From positions 1,798,001 through 1,862,000 of the forward strand of contig NZ_CP072941.1 in assembly GCF_018069625.1 (NCBI RefSeq): a stretch of DNA of 64,000 nucleotides. Direction: 5' to 3'. Made by a program: the position numbers and the translations under genes. The stretch is from Streptomyces yatensis. Its GTDB lineage: Bacteria > Actinomycetota > Actinomycetes > Streptomycetales > Streptomycetaceae. Positions 24,758 through 33,366 of this stretch are shown here, piece by piece. Numbering within the stretch: the first letter of the stretch is position 1; every line of letters starts with the position of its first letter. The notes below the pieces were generated by a model, which did not search any database, was not told the DNA's origin, and saw only the letters and a program-made list of their open reading frames with translations.

Positions 24758-25779
24758 TGCTCGCCTCCGTCCAGAGCGGCAGCGCAGGCGGGCCAGCGGT
24801 GGCCGACGAGCCACTGGAGACCCGGATCCAGAGCGGTGAGGACCTCCGGGTGCGCCTTGTCCACCCGGTCGTGCTGGACCTGCCGGTAGACCTCGAACAG
24901 CAACAGAGCCTGCTGCCAGTACGGATGAAGGCCCGATGCCTTGATGTGCGCCGCGCTGTAGTGGGCCTTGTTCGTGCGAAGCATCTCCTCGTGCTCGAGG
25001 ACGCGCGCCACGGTCGCCGTGGTGGTGCTGGCCGGCATCGCCGGGAACGGGAACTGGATCGGCGCCGACCGGGTGACGGCTTCCAGAAGGACTCGGTGGA
25101 CACGCTCGGCGTTGCGATCGCAGATGTGGGCCGAGCCGATGAAGTGTGTGTAGGAGCCCAGCTCAAGGCCGAGCTGGACGGCCGCGAACTCCTGAAGCAT
25201 GGTGAAGCTGAAGACATCCGAGAGCAGGCCACAGTCGAGATCGTTGGCCCGCATGTAGCACACCATGTGCAGCCGCTCATCCCGCACCAGGAAGTGCAGC
25301 CCGGCAAGGCACGCCATATCGGGGTTGTCACTGATCGCCAGCTCATCAGCGGCGAAGACGGGAATGTAACCCCGCTTGCTGTCCCGCTCGCCGCGGAGCA
25401 GTTCCATGACGCGGTCGAAGGGCGACACCGTGTCGCCGTCGGCCGGGTTGAAGATCGTGTGACCGTACGCGGAACCGCCCAGATGGATGCCATCCCGGGA
25501 GCTGGAGCGCATGGACGGCGCGTAGTAGCCGATCATCTCCAGGTCCCTGCGGCCGGCCAGGTACCAGAGTGCTTCGGCGAAGTGGAAGACCGGGTTCGCC
25601 TTACGCTCGGCCAGGAAGGGCAGTCGCTGACGCGGGTCCGGCAAGCGGAAGCTCACGCCGATCACTTCGCGGGCGTCGTTGCCACGGGCAGAGATGTGAT
25701 GATCGTGATCCTCGGATACCAGCCTCAGTAAGGCCAGGTATGCCTCTTCGAGACCGGTCAAGCTAAGGGGGGTGAGCAT
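24754..25779 (-). CDS. Thymidylate-synthase-fold enzyme, probable cytosine nucleotide hydroxymethylase
   Basis: 341 residues. ThyA-family landmarks: FHFAEALWYLAGRRD (Glu69 and Trp72), Arg-rich SKRGYIPVF, catalytic Cys157 in MACLAGLHF, R177-A-N-D180, and H218 in FIGSAHICDRN. The residue that in thymidylate synthases is Asn and reads uracil (E. coli N177) is Asp188 here (LLSDVFSF). This change is known from dCMP/CMP hydroxymethylases and from engineered N-to-D enzymes that prefer dCMP. The usual Tyr after His is Cys. Strong AAGGAGAG site; first gene of the operon. Confidence 0.82.
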   Translation of the reverse strand: MLTPLSLTGLEEAYLALLRLVSEDHDHHISARGNDAREVIGVSFRLPDPRQRLPFLAERKANPVFHFAEALWYLAGRRDLEMIGYYAPSMRSSSRDGIHLGGSAYGHTIFNPADGDTVSPFDRVMELLRGERDSKRGYIPVFAADELAISDNPDMACLAGLHFLVRDERLHMVCYMRANDLDCGLLSDVFSFTMLQEFAAVQLGLELGSYTHFIGSAHICDRNAERVHRVLLEAVTRSAPIQFPFPAMPASTTTATVARVLEHEEMLRTNKAHYSAAHIKASGLHPYWQQALLLFEVYRQVQHDRVDKAHPEVLTALDPGLQWLVGHRWPACAAALDGGEQ

Positions 25780-25882
25780 AACTCTCCTTCGGCGTGCAGC
25801 CTGGCCGCAACTCTTGGGTTTGATTTCTCGTGAAACCCGGTGCGAGGCGCTGTGCCACCTTTCTCACGCCGGGATTTTGTTA

Positions 25883-25926
25883 CCGCTCGGGGCCCCGGGA
25901 TCGGTGTCAACCGGGACCCCGAGCGG
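25883..25926. terminator. Strong hairpin between zinc-finger gene and nucleotide operon
   Basis: Arms 25883-25898 (ccgctcggggccccgg) and 25911-25926 (ccgggaccccgagcgg), 16 bp with one mismatch, loop of 12. It ends the minus-strand gene at 25988-26713 and separates it from the operon starting at 25779, which then needs its own promoter in 25780-25882 (where gggttt-N11-aaaccc at 25816-25838 could be an operator). Confidence 0.7.
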
Positions 25927-25987
25927 GGCCTGTCCGACAGCCTCGGATTGGGGGCGGCCGCGGGTGGGCGGGCGGATAGACGGGCAG

Positions 25988-26713
25988 CTAGGCGGCGGTG
26001 TGTCCGATCAGGTCTGTCAAGTCCACTGCTGTGCAGCCATGCATAGAAACCACCTCGCGACAGGCGAGTGTCCATCGGAGTCTCGGGTCGTCGTAGGCCA
26101 CGAACGAGAACTTGTGGCCGTTGTCACCGGGCAGAGGCTCGAGGGTGTCGGGCGAGTACACGATGCCAACGACACCCCGGGCTGAGGTGTGCTCCACGAG
26201 CGCCGCCACATATCCCGTACGCGGGGGCGGACCTTCAAGGACCGTTTCAAGAGCGCAGCCATCGCATACCGGCGGTGTGGTGGTCTTCTCTCCTTCGACA
26301 ACCGCCTGCCTGGTTGCCGAGGCAACAAGGAAGAGGTGCCGCTGATCGGGGCGGCCGCCAGCGGTGGGTTGGCCGCAGCCCCCACACAGCAATTGATTAA
26401 TGGCTTGTCGCTGACGCAAGGCATGAACCCGACCGAGCAACGGCGCACCAGTACCGGGCCGGACCGGCACCCTGATCCACAGAGCGCCGCTCCAGCGATC
26501 GGCGAGGCCATACTCGTCCGCGTAGCCGATTTCCGTGCCCACGCGCCCGTGTCGAGTCGTGATCACGGCCGGGCGAGCATTTTCTCCTGTCCACGGAGCG
26601 ATGTACGGCACGCGAATGCCACCCGCGAAGTATTGACGCGGTCGTGGGCGCTGAACGCCAGCTGGGCTGCCTGGCAGCCTGTCCGTGGGACACGGGAACT
26701 CGTCCCGGTGCAT
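25988..26713 (-). CDS. Hypothetical protein with four-cysteine zinc-finger core
   Basis: 241 residues; AGAGGA site 5 bases before ATG 26713. Two CxxC pairs (LLCGGCGQPT and PVCDGCALET, about residues 109-112 and 148-151) flank a basic strand region, giving a probable treble-clef or zinc-ribbon. It also has RVGTEIGYADEY and SARGVVGIVYSPDT. Not recognised as a known family. Its zinc core suggests nucleic-acid binding. Located just upstream of the nucleotide operon but separated by a terminator. Confidence 0.65.
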   Translation of the reverse strand: MHRDEFPCPTDRLPGSPAGVQRPRPRQYFAGGIRVPYIAPWTGENARPAVITTRHGRVGTEIGYADEYGLADRWSGALWIRVPVRPGTGAPLLGRVHALRQRQAINQLLCGGCGQPTAGGRPDQRHLFLVASATRQAVVEGEKTTTPPVCDGCALETVLEGPPPRTGYVAALVEHTSARGVVGIVYSPDTLEPLPGDNGHKFSFVAYDDPRLRWTLACREVVSMHGCTAVDLTDLIGHTAA

Positions 26714-27014
26714 TTCAGTCCTCTCGGGGTCGCGGTAAGGAGTGATGGGCGCGTGTTACGCCCGGTGTAGCCGCCGCCCCTCCCTTCCTGGCAGTTGGAG
26801 CAGGGGCGGCGGCTGCCCTCACCAAAGGAGGTTCCGGTTAACGCGGTCCGGGCTGGTAGAGCCTCTCTTCGGCGACGCACGACCCCGCCGAAGAGGGAGT
26901 CGTGGGTATAGGTCTGTCTGACGCGGTTACGCGACGTCCTTGATGGGCCCGGGCAGAGAAAGGCGCTGCATCAGCTCGTTGATCTCCTGGACGCCGAATG
27001 TCGGGCCACCGGCA
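26714..27014. other. Short intergenic region
   Basis: 301 bases between two minus-strand genes. No gene seen. It includes the terminator-like hairpin at 26865-26895 and the promoter zone of the zinc-finger gene. Confidence 0.5.
26865..26895. terminator. 10-bp hairpin downstream of the primase-like gene
   Basis: Arms 26865-26874 (ctcttcggcg) and 26886-26895 (cgccgaagag) are exactly complementary with an 11-nt loop. It fits a terminator for the minus-strand gene at 27015-27533. Confidence 0.6.
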
Positions 27015-27533
27015 TCATGGTCCGACCCCCGCCTCGCGGCGCGGGTAGAGACGCAGTCCCTCTTCCAGACAGGAATGAAGGACGGCCGCGCTGGGCAGCT
27101 CCAACGGAGCCCGCTTGGTGAGATGCCACGGCGGAGTGTCCCAACGAGCCCCACGCGTCGGCGGCAGAGTGATCCGTGCGTCAGCACCAGCCATAACCTG
27201 CACACCAGCAAGCGCGGAGACATGTACCCCGCTGCCGCGTGCGACCAGGAACGTGCCCGTCTCGCCGTACAAGAGGCATGGTAGAGCCGCGCCTATCCGG
27301 TCGAGCCGGACCAGCGCATCCGTGACGACTTTGCGCGAGGCGGTCACCGCGTCGAACTTGGTACAGGCGGCCAACAAAGCCGTTGTGGGGTTGCGGGCGA
27401 AGACATGTTGCACCCTGTCTGCGTTCATCGGCTCGTTGTCGACAAACAGCGGCCACCCGAGCAGATCCGCATCCTCGTACGTGTTCACCAGGGCGTCGCG
27501 GCTTCGTGGGGGCCACACAGAAGTTGTCATCAC
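27015..27533 (-). CDS. Hypothetical protein, possibly primase/polymerase-like
   Basis: 172 residues from ATG 27533, which has GGGAG at 6 bases; an open stretch upstream to 27740 is basic and unlikely to be coding. The order (GWPLFVDNE, ALLAACTKFDAVTASRKVV, ALPCLLYGETGTFLVARGSG, ITLPPTRGARWDTPPWHLT) recalls the N-terminal bifunctional primase/polymerase (Prim-Pol) domains of Streptomyces, but the catalytic DxD/H residues are not clear. It may be an inactive relative. Function unassigned. Confidence 0.55.
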   Translation of the reverse strand: MMTTSVWPPRSRDALVNTYEDADLLGWPLFVDNEPMNADRVQHVFARNPTTALLAACTKFDAVTASRKVVTDALVRLDRIGAALPCLLYGETGTFLVARGSGVHVSALAGVQVMAGADARITLPPTRGARWDTPPWHLTKRAPLELPSAAVLHSCLEEGLRLYPRREAGVGP

Positions 27534-27920
27534 CAGCTCCCTCAAGGGCTCCACATCGCCCCTTTTCGAAAGGCACGCTCCATAGCCAGTGGTCCGTCCG
27601 ACCCTCGCGCGGCGGCCTGGAAGCTGGTCGCCGTCAGGTCGCGGTCGGAAGCCATCGGGGTGGGTTCTGGAGCTCATTGCCGCCCTCTCGGCCAGCGATC
27701 TCGCTTCGCATACTCCATGCGTTCGCGAACTCCCTGACACTGCTCATTGGTAGGGCGCATACGCGGTCACCACCTGCGTAGCCACTTGATCGCTCACCGC
27801 GATTAAGCTGGACCGGGTGTGCGCTGGGTCACTGACTACGCAGGAACTTACTGTGATCAAGCGGGCAAAAAAACTGACACAGAGTATGAGTTGCACACGC
27901 CGAACACGCGGGAGCACGGC
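27534..27920. other. Divergent promoter region
   Basis: 387 bases between the primase-like gene (minus) and the XRE gene (plus). No gene is supported. It includes comparatively AT-rich stretches (about 27860-27885, with a run of seven A) suitable for promoters. Confidence 0.45.
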
Positions 27921-29078
27921 ATGGCACCACAGAATCGATCGGGCTCCAGGACAGGAACACTGACTCACTGTCAGGGTTCCCGACCCCGCGCTGCGGGTGG
28001 CATCGTCTGCGGTCATCTACTGAAGATCATCCGAGAGCGCATTCCGCTGACTCAGTCCCGACTCGCCGAGGGACTCGGCATCGACACGACGACCGTCCAG
28101 GGCTGGGAATCAGGCCGTCGTTCCCTGACGGCCGTCTCCTCCACGCAATTCCTGCGCTTGAAGCGACACCTGCTGGGACGTGGCGCGGAGGCAACGCTTC
28201 TGCCTCTCCTGGATCTCGCAGTCGAGGCCGACGCCGTGATCGAGTACTCGCTCGACGACACGCTCGACGGTGACGACATCACCCAGCACCCCCTTCACAG
28301 CTGGGTCTTTACCCGAGCGTCGACTCACATGATCACCTGGGCCCTGACCGGTGAGCAGCCCACCGTTCTCCCCAAAGCCCCCACCTCGACCCCTCGGCGG
28401 CGAGGTCCCACGCCTGACTCACCACTGCTGCCGGCCCCTGATCGAGAAAGGCTGTTCGCCAATCTCCGTCGCACAGCGGAGATCGCTGATCGGGCCGGGG
28501 AGCGTGGCTCGCTTCTGCGTCGGCAGGCGCTCTACCTGTGTGCGTACGACACCAGCGCCGACGCCCACTCCTGGCTTGCTGACATGCAGGAACGCCGTCC
28601 AATGCCACTGCGTCACGCATCATGGACACCGGCCTGGTCCGACGCGAGGTCGGTGGCAACGTCCCTGATCCGCTATGGAGATATCGAAACGCTGCAGGCA
28701 TTCATCGAGCGGGGCATGGGAGCAGACGCCAGCGAGATGGCCAACCTCAATTACTGGGCGCACTGGCTGGGCCTCGACCCCGTGCCCCGTGCGAGCGACG
28801 CGTTCATGAGCGACATCGACGGCCAGTCCTGGGAGGCCCTCCCGCTCCTTCGCGCCCTTGCCGACCGGCTTGATCCGTCGCGGGGCGCCGTGGACTTGAA
28901 CATCCACTCCGTGTGGGCGCTGATCAGCTCGAAGCCAGGTGTCCTGTCAGCTGACCTGGATCTGCACCGCGACTTGACCGCCCGAGTCGGCCGCCTGCTC
29001 GACAGCGATGCGATCTCGCGCCAGTCCAGGCGTGAGCTGGACAATGTGCATTACGGTCTGAGGCTGAGCAGCCGGTGA
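27921..29078 (+). CDS. XRE-family regulator with large C-terminal domain
   Basis: 385 residues from ATG 27921 (an earlier in-frame start at 27819 adds 34 atypical residues). HTH at about 30-85: LLKIIRERIPLTQSRLAEGL then TTVQGWESGRR. The remaining 290 residues are helical with WxxD repeats (LNYWAHWLGLDP, AVDLNIHSVWALIS), common to Streptomyces regulators that sense small molecules or peptides. It is 22 bases before the HD nucleotidase gene, so the two are one transcript, and it faces the nucleotide gene cluster. Confidence 0.8.
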   Translation: MAPQNRSGSRTGTLTHCQGSRPRAAGGIVCGHLLKIIRERIPLTQSRLAEGLGIDTTTVQGWESGRRSLTAVSSTQFLRLKRHLLGRGAEATLLPLLDLAVEADAVIEYSLDDTLDGDDITQHPLHSWVFTRASTHMITWALTGEQPTVLPKAPTSTPRRRGPTPDSPLLPAPDRERLFANLRRTAEIADRAGERGSLLRRQALYLCAYDTSADAHSWLADMQERRPMPLRHASWTPAWSDARSVATSLIRYGDIETLQAFIERGMGADASEMANLNYWAHWLGLDPVPRASDAFMSDIDGQSWEALPLLRALADRLDPSRGAVDLNIHSVWALISSKPGVLSADLDLHRDLTARVGRLLDSDAISRQSRRELDNVHYGLRLSSR

Positions 29079-29100
29079 TCCGCTTGAAGGGACGATCTAC

Positions 29101-29676
29101 ATGACTGATGACCAGGCCGACAAGGGAACCGTCGGCTACCTGTTTGAGATGGGTGCCCTCAAGCGAGGAAAGCGGAGTGGCTGGTGGATCGCCGGCATCA
29201 AGGACCCCGAGACCATCGCTGAGCATTCGTTCCGCACCGCGATCATCGGCGCGGTGCTGGCGATGATGGAAGGCGCTGACCCTGCGAAGGTCGCCCTTCT
29301 GTGCACCTTTCACGATACCCAGGAGACCCGCGTCGGGGACATCCCGTGGATCGGGCGCCGCTATCTCGAAGCCGCGTCGAACGAGAAGGTCACCGCCGAT
29401 CAGGTCTCCAAGGCCCATCCAGCCGTAGCAGAGGGGATCAAGGCCGTGGTCCACGAGTACGAGAACGGCGACTCGCTGGAGGTTCTCGTGGCACACGACG
29501 CGGACAAGCTCGAGTGCATGCTGCAAGGCATGGAGTACCTGGAACAGGGTTACCGCAATGCCCAGGAATGGGTGGACACCACGCGGGCGAAGCTGAAGAC
29601 ACCCTCGGCGCTCGCGCTGGCCGAAGCGGCACAGGGCATGTCGTCCGCCGAATGGAAACACATCTACCTGAGCTGA
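29101..29676 (+). CDS. HD-domain 5'-nucleotidase (YfbR/HDDC2 type)
   Basis: 191 residues. HD-superfamily ligands are visible: E41-H42 (AEHSFRTA), H71-D72 (CTFHDTQETRVGD) and H132-D133 (VAHDADKLECMLQG). The order and the DADKLE segment are those of YfbR/HDDC2 enzymes, which remove phosphate from 5'-deoxynucleoside monophosphates. In this setting it could clear a normal or modified nucleotide, controlling the pool made by the opposite-strand operon. ATG 29101, spacing suggests co-transcription with the XRE gene. Confidence 0.85.
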   Translation: MTDDQADKGTVGYLFEMGALKRGKRSGWWIAGIKDPETIAEHSFRTAIIGAVLAMMEGADPAKVALLCTFHDTQETRVGDIPWIGRRYLEAASNEKVTADQVSKAHPAVAEGIKAVVHEYENGDSLEVLVAHDADKLECMLQGMEYLEQGYRNAQEWVDTTRAKLKTPSALALAEAAQGMSSAEWKHIYLS

Positions 29677-29898
29677 CCAGTACGCCGCATCCGAGGGTGC
29701 AGAAACATGTGTCTGCGCCCTCAACCTCCGTCCCGAGTCACAGATCGTCGCTACTGCGGAGGCCGTCCGCGCGGACACCACGGACTCCACGACGACGGCC
29801 ACGCTGCTCGACAGCGCAACGATGGCGTCACTGATCCAGCAAGACGGGCCCAGGGGTAGACGAGTGCCTGATGTTGTCGAGCAGCTGCGGGCCGGGGT

Positions 29899-30441
29899 TC
29901 ACAGCGGCTGGAGGACCATGAGGATCTCGTCGCGGTCGTCTCCGGGAGCGAGGCGGAGGGCGTCGGGCCAGCGGCCGATCTCCTTCCATCCGAGCCGTCC
30001 GTAGAACTTTTCCAGCCCCGCTCCGCCGCGTGCGGCCAGGTGCAGGTGTTCCAGGCGCATCTCGTCCCGGGCAACCTGGCGGGCCCGTTCCATCAGCGCG
30101 ATGCCGAGACCGCGTCCGCGGACGCGGGGGCGGGTCTGGACGTGGTGCAGCGTTCCCCAGTGTGCGATGAGAGCGAAGGTGTCGCGGCGCATGTCCAGCC
30201 AGCCCAGCACCTCCCCATCCTCCATGGCCAGGATCAGGCGGCAGGTGTCCGGGGCCAGGTTGGCGATGATGGCATCAAGGGCGGGGGCCGCCTGTTGGGC
30301 GTCGATGGGCGGAAAGGGGAAACCGGCCGCCCCGCCGGCGTTGGTGACGTCGACCCAACAGTTGATCAGGGCCTGCCGGAGCCGGGGGTCGACATCGCTT
30401 GGGGAGGTGGCCTGGCGTAGTTCGAGGGAGTCGGCGCTCAT
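29899..30441 (-). CDS. GNAT-family N-acetyltransferase
   Basis: 180 residues from ATG 30441. The acetyl-CoA loop is visible as VRGRGLGIALMERARQVARD (R/Q-x-x-G-x-G/A), followed by LHLAARGGAGLEKFYGRLGW, the usual GNAT C-terminal end. It transfers acetyl from acetyl-CoA to an amine; substrate unknown. Single gene. Confidence 0.85.
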   Translation of the reverse strand: MSADSLELRQATSPSDVDPRLRQALINCWVDVTNAGGAAGFPFPPIDAQQAAPALDAIIANLAPDTCRLILAMEDGEVLGWLDMRRDTFALIAHWGTLHHVQTRPRVRGRGLGIALMERARQVARDEMRLEHLHLAARGGAGLEKFYGRLGWKEIGRWPDALRLAPGDDRDEILMVLQPL

Positions 30442-30666
30442 CTGCGGAGTGTTGCAGAGGCCACCGACAACGGCCCCGGCGAGCCGGATCGTTCGGCGCT
30501 CCGCCCGGCATGCTGGGGGTTGGTCACGGGGCGGGAGGTGGCCGATCCGGCGGCTGCGACTGCGGTTGCCCCCAGTTGTTCGTCGATCCCGGCGCGGAGC
30601 CGGAACGACGCATACGGACCATCCCCCCATGGACGGCTTCGGCCAGCAGATGCAGATGAGCGAGGA

Positions 30667-31461
30667 CTAGGGTCCGTCTTCAGAGATCATCCGGGCGATG
30701 GATCATGGAGGGGTGATACGCCGTCATGAACTGACCGACCATGAGTGAGAATTACTCGCTCCCTTCATACCGCGGGCCTCGACAGGCCGACCCCGGGTGG
30801 AGGACCGGCAGGTCATCAACGGCATGGTGTACAAGATCCGTACCGGGATCTCGTGGCGTGACCTGCCGGAACGCAATGGGCCGTGGAAGACGGTGTACAC
30901 CCGCTTCCGCCGCTACGCGCTCGACGGCGTGTTCTCCCGGGTCCACCATCGCCCGGGCCCACCAGCACGGCGCCGCGACCGGCCGAAAAGGGGGCAGCAG
31001 CGACAGGACGAACTGGACGATCACGCCCTCGGCCGCTCCCGAGGAGAGCTGACCACCAAAGTCCACCTCGCCTGCGCCGGCAAGGGCCGCCCTCTTACCA
31101 TCCTGATCACACCGGGTCAGCGTCACGACAGCATCTGCGCACGGACTGTGCTGGAGCGGATTCGCGTCCCGCGCACCGGCCTTGGCCGACCGTGCTGCCG
31201 ACCCGCCCATCTGATCGCGGACAAGGCTTACAGCTCGCGTGGATTCCGCGTCCACCTGCGGCGACGCGGGATCACGCACACGGTTCCCGAGAAGACCGAT
31301 CAGCAGCGGCACCATCGCGGGAGCCGCGGCGGCCGACCACCAGCATGTGACCGGGAGACGTATCGTCGGCGCAACACCATCGACCGCCACGTCCTACGAA
31401 GCGGCGGTCACACTCGCCTCATTCCTGCTCTGGGCAAGATCAGTTTGAAGACGGACCCTAG
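30667..31461 (+). mobile_element. Degenerate IS5-family insertion sequence with intact ends
   Basis: The terminal inverted repeats tagggtccgtcttca (30668-30682) and tgaagacggaccctaG (31446-31460) match over 15 bp, and both outer ends read CTAG, a possible target duplication. The element is about 795 bp, a little short for this group because of internal deletions in its transposase gene. The right end overlaps the stop codon of the sulfotransferase gene on the other strand. Confidence 0.8.
30713..31448 (+). pseudogene. IS5-family transposase, broken
   Basis: From GTG 30713 the protein reads RRHELTDHE, then an in-frame TGA (30746-30748) where the family has Trp, then GRPRVEDRQVINGMVYKIRT and GISWRDLPER. 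After GVFSR a stretch is deleted with a frame change (ARAHQHGAATGRKG is in another frame). The middle part (LTTKVHLACAGKGRPLTILI, then HDSICARTVLERIRVPR) is preserved. A second deletion joins YRRRNTIDR to ATSYEAAVTLASFLLWARSV. The catalytic triad is thus incomplete and the element cannot move by itself. Confidence 0.85.
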
Positions 31462-32336
31462 TAACCCCAGATCTTCGCGAGCTCGGCCAGGCGTGGAGGA
31501 AGCTCCGTCGACTCGTCGTACTGCCGCGCCGTTTTGATCACACCCGACTTGATGGTGCTGCTCCAATCGCCGAGCTGCGGGCGGAATGTGCCGTGGTCGT
31601 ACTGACCGTAGTTGAGCATCTCCGCTTCCCATTCGAGGCCGAGGAAGCGGCAGATGCCGCGGGTGACCTCAGCGGGGTCAGCGGTGAGTTGCTCATAGGT
31701 GAGGGTGTGCCCGCCGAGTACCTGCCGCGCTTCTTCCAGCTTTTCCGCGTACGCCAGCACCTCGGAGTGGATCTGCGCCAGATCGGGGGCGTCGCGCCGG
31801 TTGACCAGTGAGGTCACCACGGCGCCCGGGTGCCGCAGCAGGAAGAGATAGCGTGCCTGGGGCCAGCAGCGGTGCAGCCGGGGCCACATGAGGGTATTGG
31901 GCGGGGTCTTGTCGGCGATGATCTGCTTGCCGCTCCGCTGAAGTTCCAGGTGAAGGACCCGGTCCCACAGAAGATGCTCGAGTTCGGGCTTGTCGATTTC
32001 CAATGCGCGCATCGCGTCCGCCGTGAAATGACGGGACAGGTGCACATGGAGGGTCCGCAGGTGCATCTCATGCGGAGCACGGATCTTGGAGTGGCTGTTG
32101 AGCAGGACTCGCAGCAGGGTCGATCCGGAACGTACCGGTGAAAGGACGAAGACCGGTGATTCCACCAGTCGGGGAGTGGCCGGTGCGACGTAGGGTTCGC
32201 CGATGGTCTCGGCAGGCAGAGGCGGCCGAGCCTGTCCGCCGCCCGTAGACCGCACCGGTGGGCGCAGAGCTTCGGCCAGAAGCTTGCCACGGCGCTTAAG
32301 CACCTTACCGAGAGCGCCCCTACGGTCGTCGGTCAT
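31458..32336 (-). CDS. Sulfotransferase family protein
   Basis: 292 residues. The 5'-phosphosulfate loop is SPVRSGSTLLRVLLNSH (about 66-82), and the 3'-phosphate loop RHPGAVVTSLVNRRD follows. The catalytic His/Glu region HEMHLRTLHVHLSRHF is visible. PAPS-dependent sulfation of a small molecule or sugar is expected. The TAG stop (31460-31458) lies in the terminal repeat of the IS, but the end (LAKIWGY) looks natural for this family, so the gene may be whole. Confidence 0.83.
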   Translation of the reverse strand: MTDDRRGALGKVLKRRGKLLAEALRPPVRSTGGGQARPPLPAETIGEPYVAPATPRLVESPVFVLSPVRSGSTLLRVLLNSHSKIRAPHEMHLRTLHVHLSRHFTADAMRALEIDKPELEHLLWDRVLHLELQRSGKQIIADKTPPNTLMWPRLHRCWPQARYLFLLRHPGAVVTSLVNRRDAPDLAQIHSEVLAYAEKLEEARQVLGGHTLTYEQLTADPAEVTRGICRFLGLEWEAEMLNYGQYDHGTFRPQLGDWSSTIKSGVIKTARQYDESTELPPRLAELAKIWGY

Positions 32337-32660
32337 GTTGGCACCCCTTAGTCGTCCCGGCCCGCCCTTCTGGCGGCCGGCCGCCCCCAGATTCGAGGAG
32401 ACGAGAGCGAAGGGAAGATGTCCGTCAGGTCACGAGATGTTTATGCCGGAGCTGATAGACATGCCTTGACCTGCGCGGATGCAACGTTGATTAATCTTTA
32501 CTCAGAAACGGTGAACCTGAACGGGAGACATCCCGTCCCCGTTAGGTTTATGCCCACGGCGAGCGCTGCCCGGCCCCGCCCACTCCGGCCTGTCCGGATC
32601 TCATCGGTCGCGGTCAGGGCCCCCGTGCCCCGGAACGGTCGGTCCACGTAGTGCCATGGC
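32337..32660. other. Intergenic region between sulfotransferase and response-regulator relic
   Basis: 324 bases, no gene seen. An AT-rich part (about 32485-32515, gttgattaatctttactcag) could carry the sulfotransferase promoter. Confidence 0.45.
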
Positions 32661-33300
32661 GTGTACGGGAGTGCCAGCGAAAAACCAGCGCCCACCCGTG
32701 GCAACGGGCAGCACATCCTGGTCGTCGACGATGAGTCGAGAATCGCCGAGCTGCTCTCGACCACCCTCGAGCTGGCCGGTTACCGGGTCGGCACCGCGGC
32801 CACCGGCGGAGAGGCGCTCGATCGGGTCGGGCGGGAGCGGCCCGACCTGGTGATTCCTCGATGTGATGCTGCCCGATCTGGACGGCTTCACGGTGTGCCG
32901 CCGCCTGGTGGCGGCCGACGAGAACCATCCGCCGGTGCTCTTCCTCACCGCCCGCGACTCGCTGGACCCGCTGGTCACCGGCCTCGGCATCGGCGGGAAC
33001 GACTACGTGACCAAGCCGTTCCGGATCGCCGAGGTGCTGGCCCCGGGTGCAGGCCCTGCGCACCCGCAACCGGCGGCGGGAGGAGCCCTCGCCGCGCTAC
33101 GCGGATCTGCCGCTGGACGATACGACCCGTCAGGCGCGGCGCGGTCGGCGGGCGCTGGAGCTGACCCCGGCCGAATTCCGACTACTGCGCTATCTGCTGG
33201 TCAACGCCGGTCAGGTGCTGTCCAAGGAGCAGATCGGCGAGCATCTATGGGTGGCGGACCACCGGCGTTACGAGGCGCGAGGCGAGGCAACGGGTTTCCC
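32661..33300 (+). pseudogene. OmpR-type response regulator, frameshifted and truncated
   Basis: From GTG 32661: GQHILVVDDESRIAELLSTT in one frame up to about 32854, where an extra T shifts the frame. Then MLPDLDGFTVCRRLVAADE and DYVTKPF continue in a second frame. At about 33041-33044 an extra C shifts to a third frame: ALRTRNRRREEP and the winged-helix LELTPAEFRLLRYLLVNAGQ up to GEHLW, after which the DNA-recognition part is lost. Two indels and a missing end make it non-functional. No histidine kinase is next to it. Confidence 0.85.
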
Positions 33301-33366
33301 ACCTCATGGCCACTTTCAGGGATCGGCGTGCCGAGCTGCCAGGCGATGGCTCATGATGGGCGAGCC

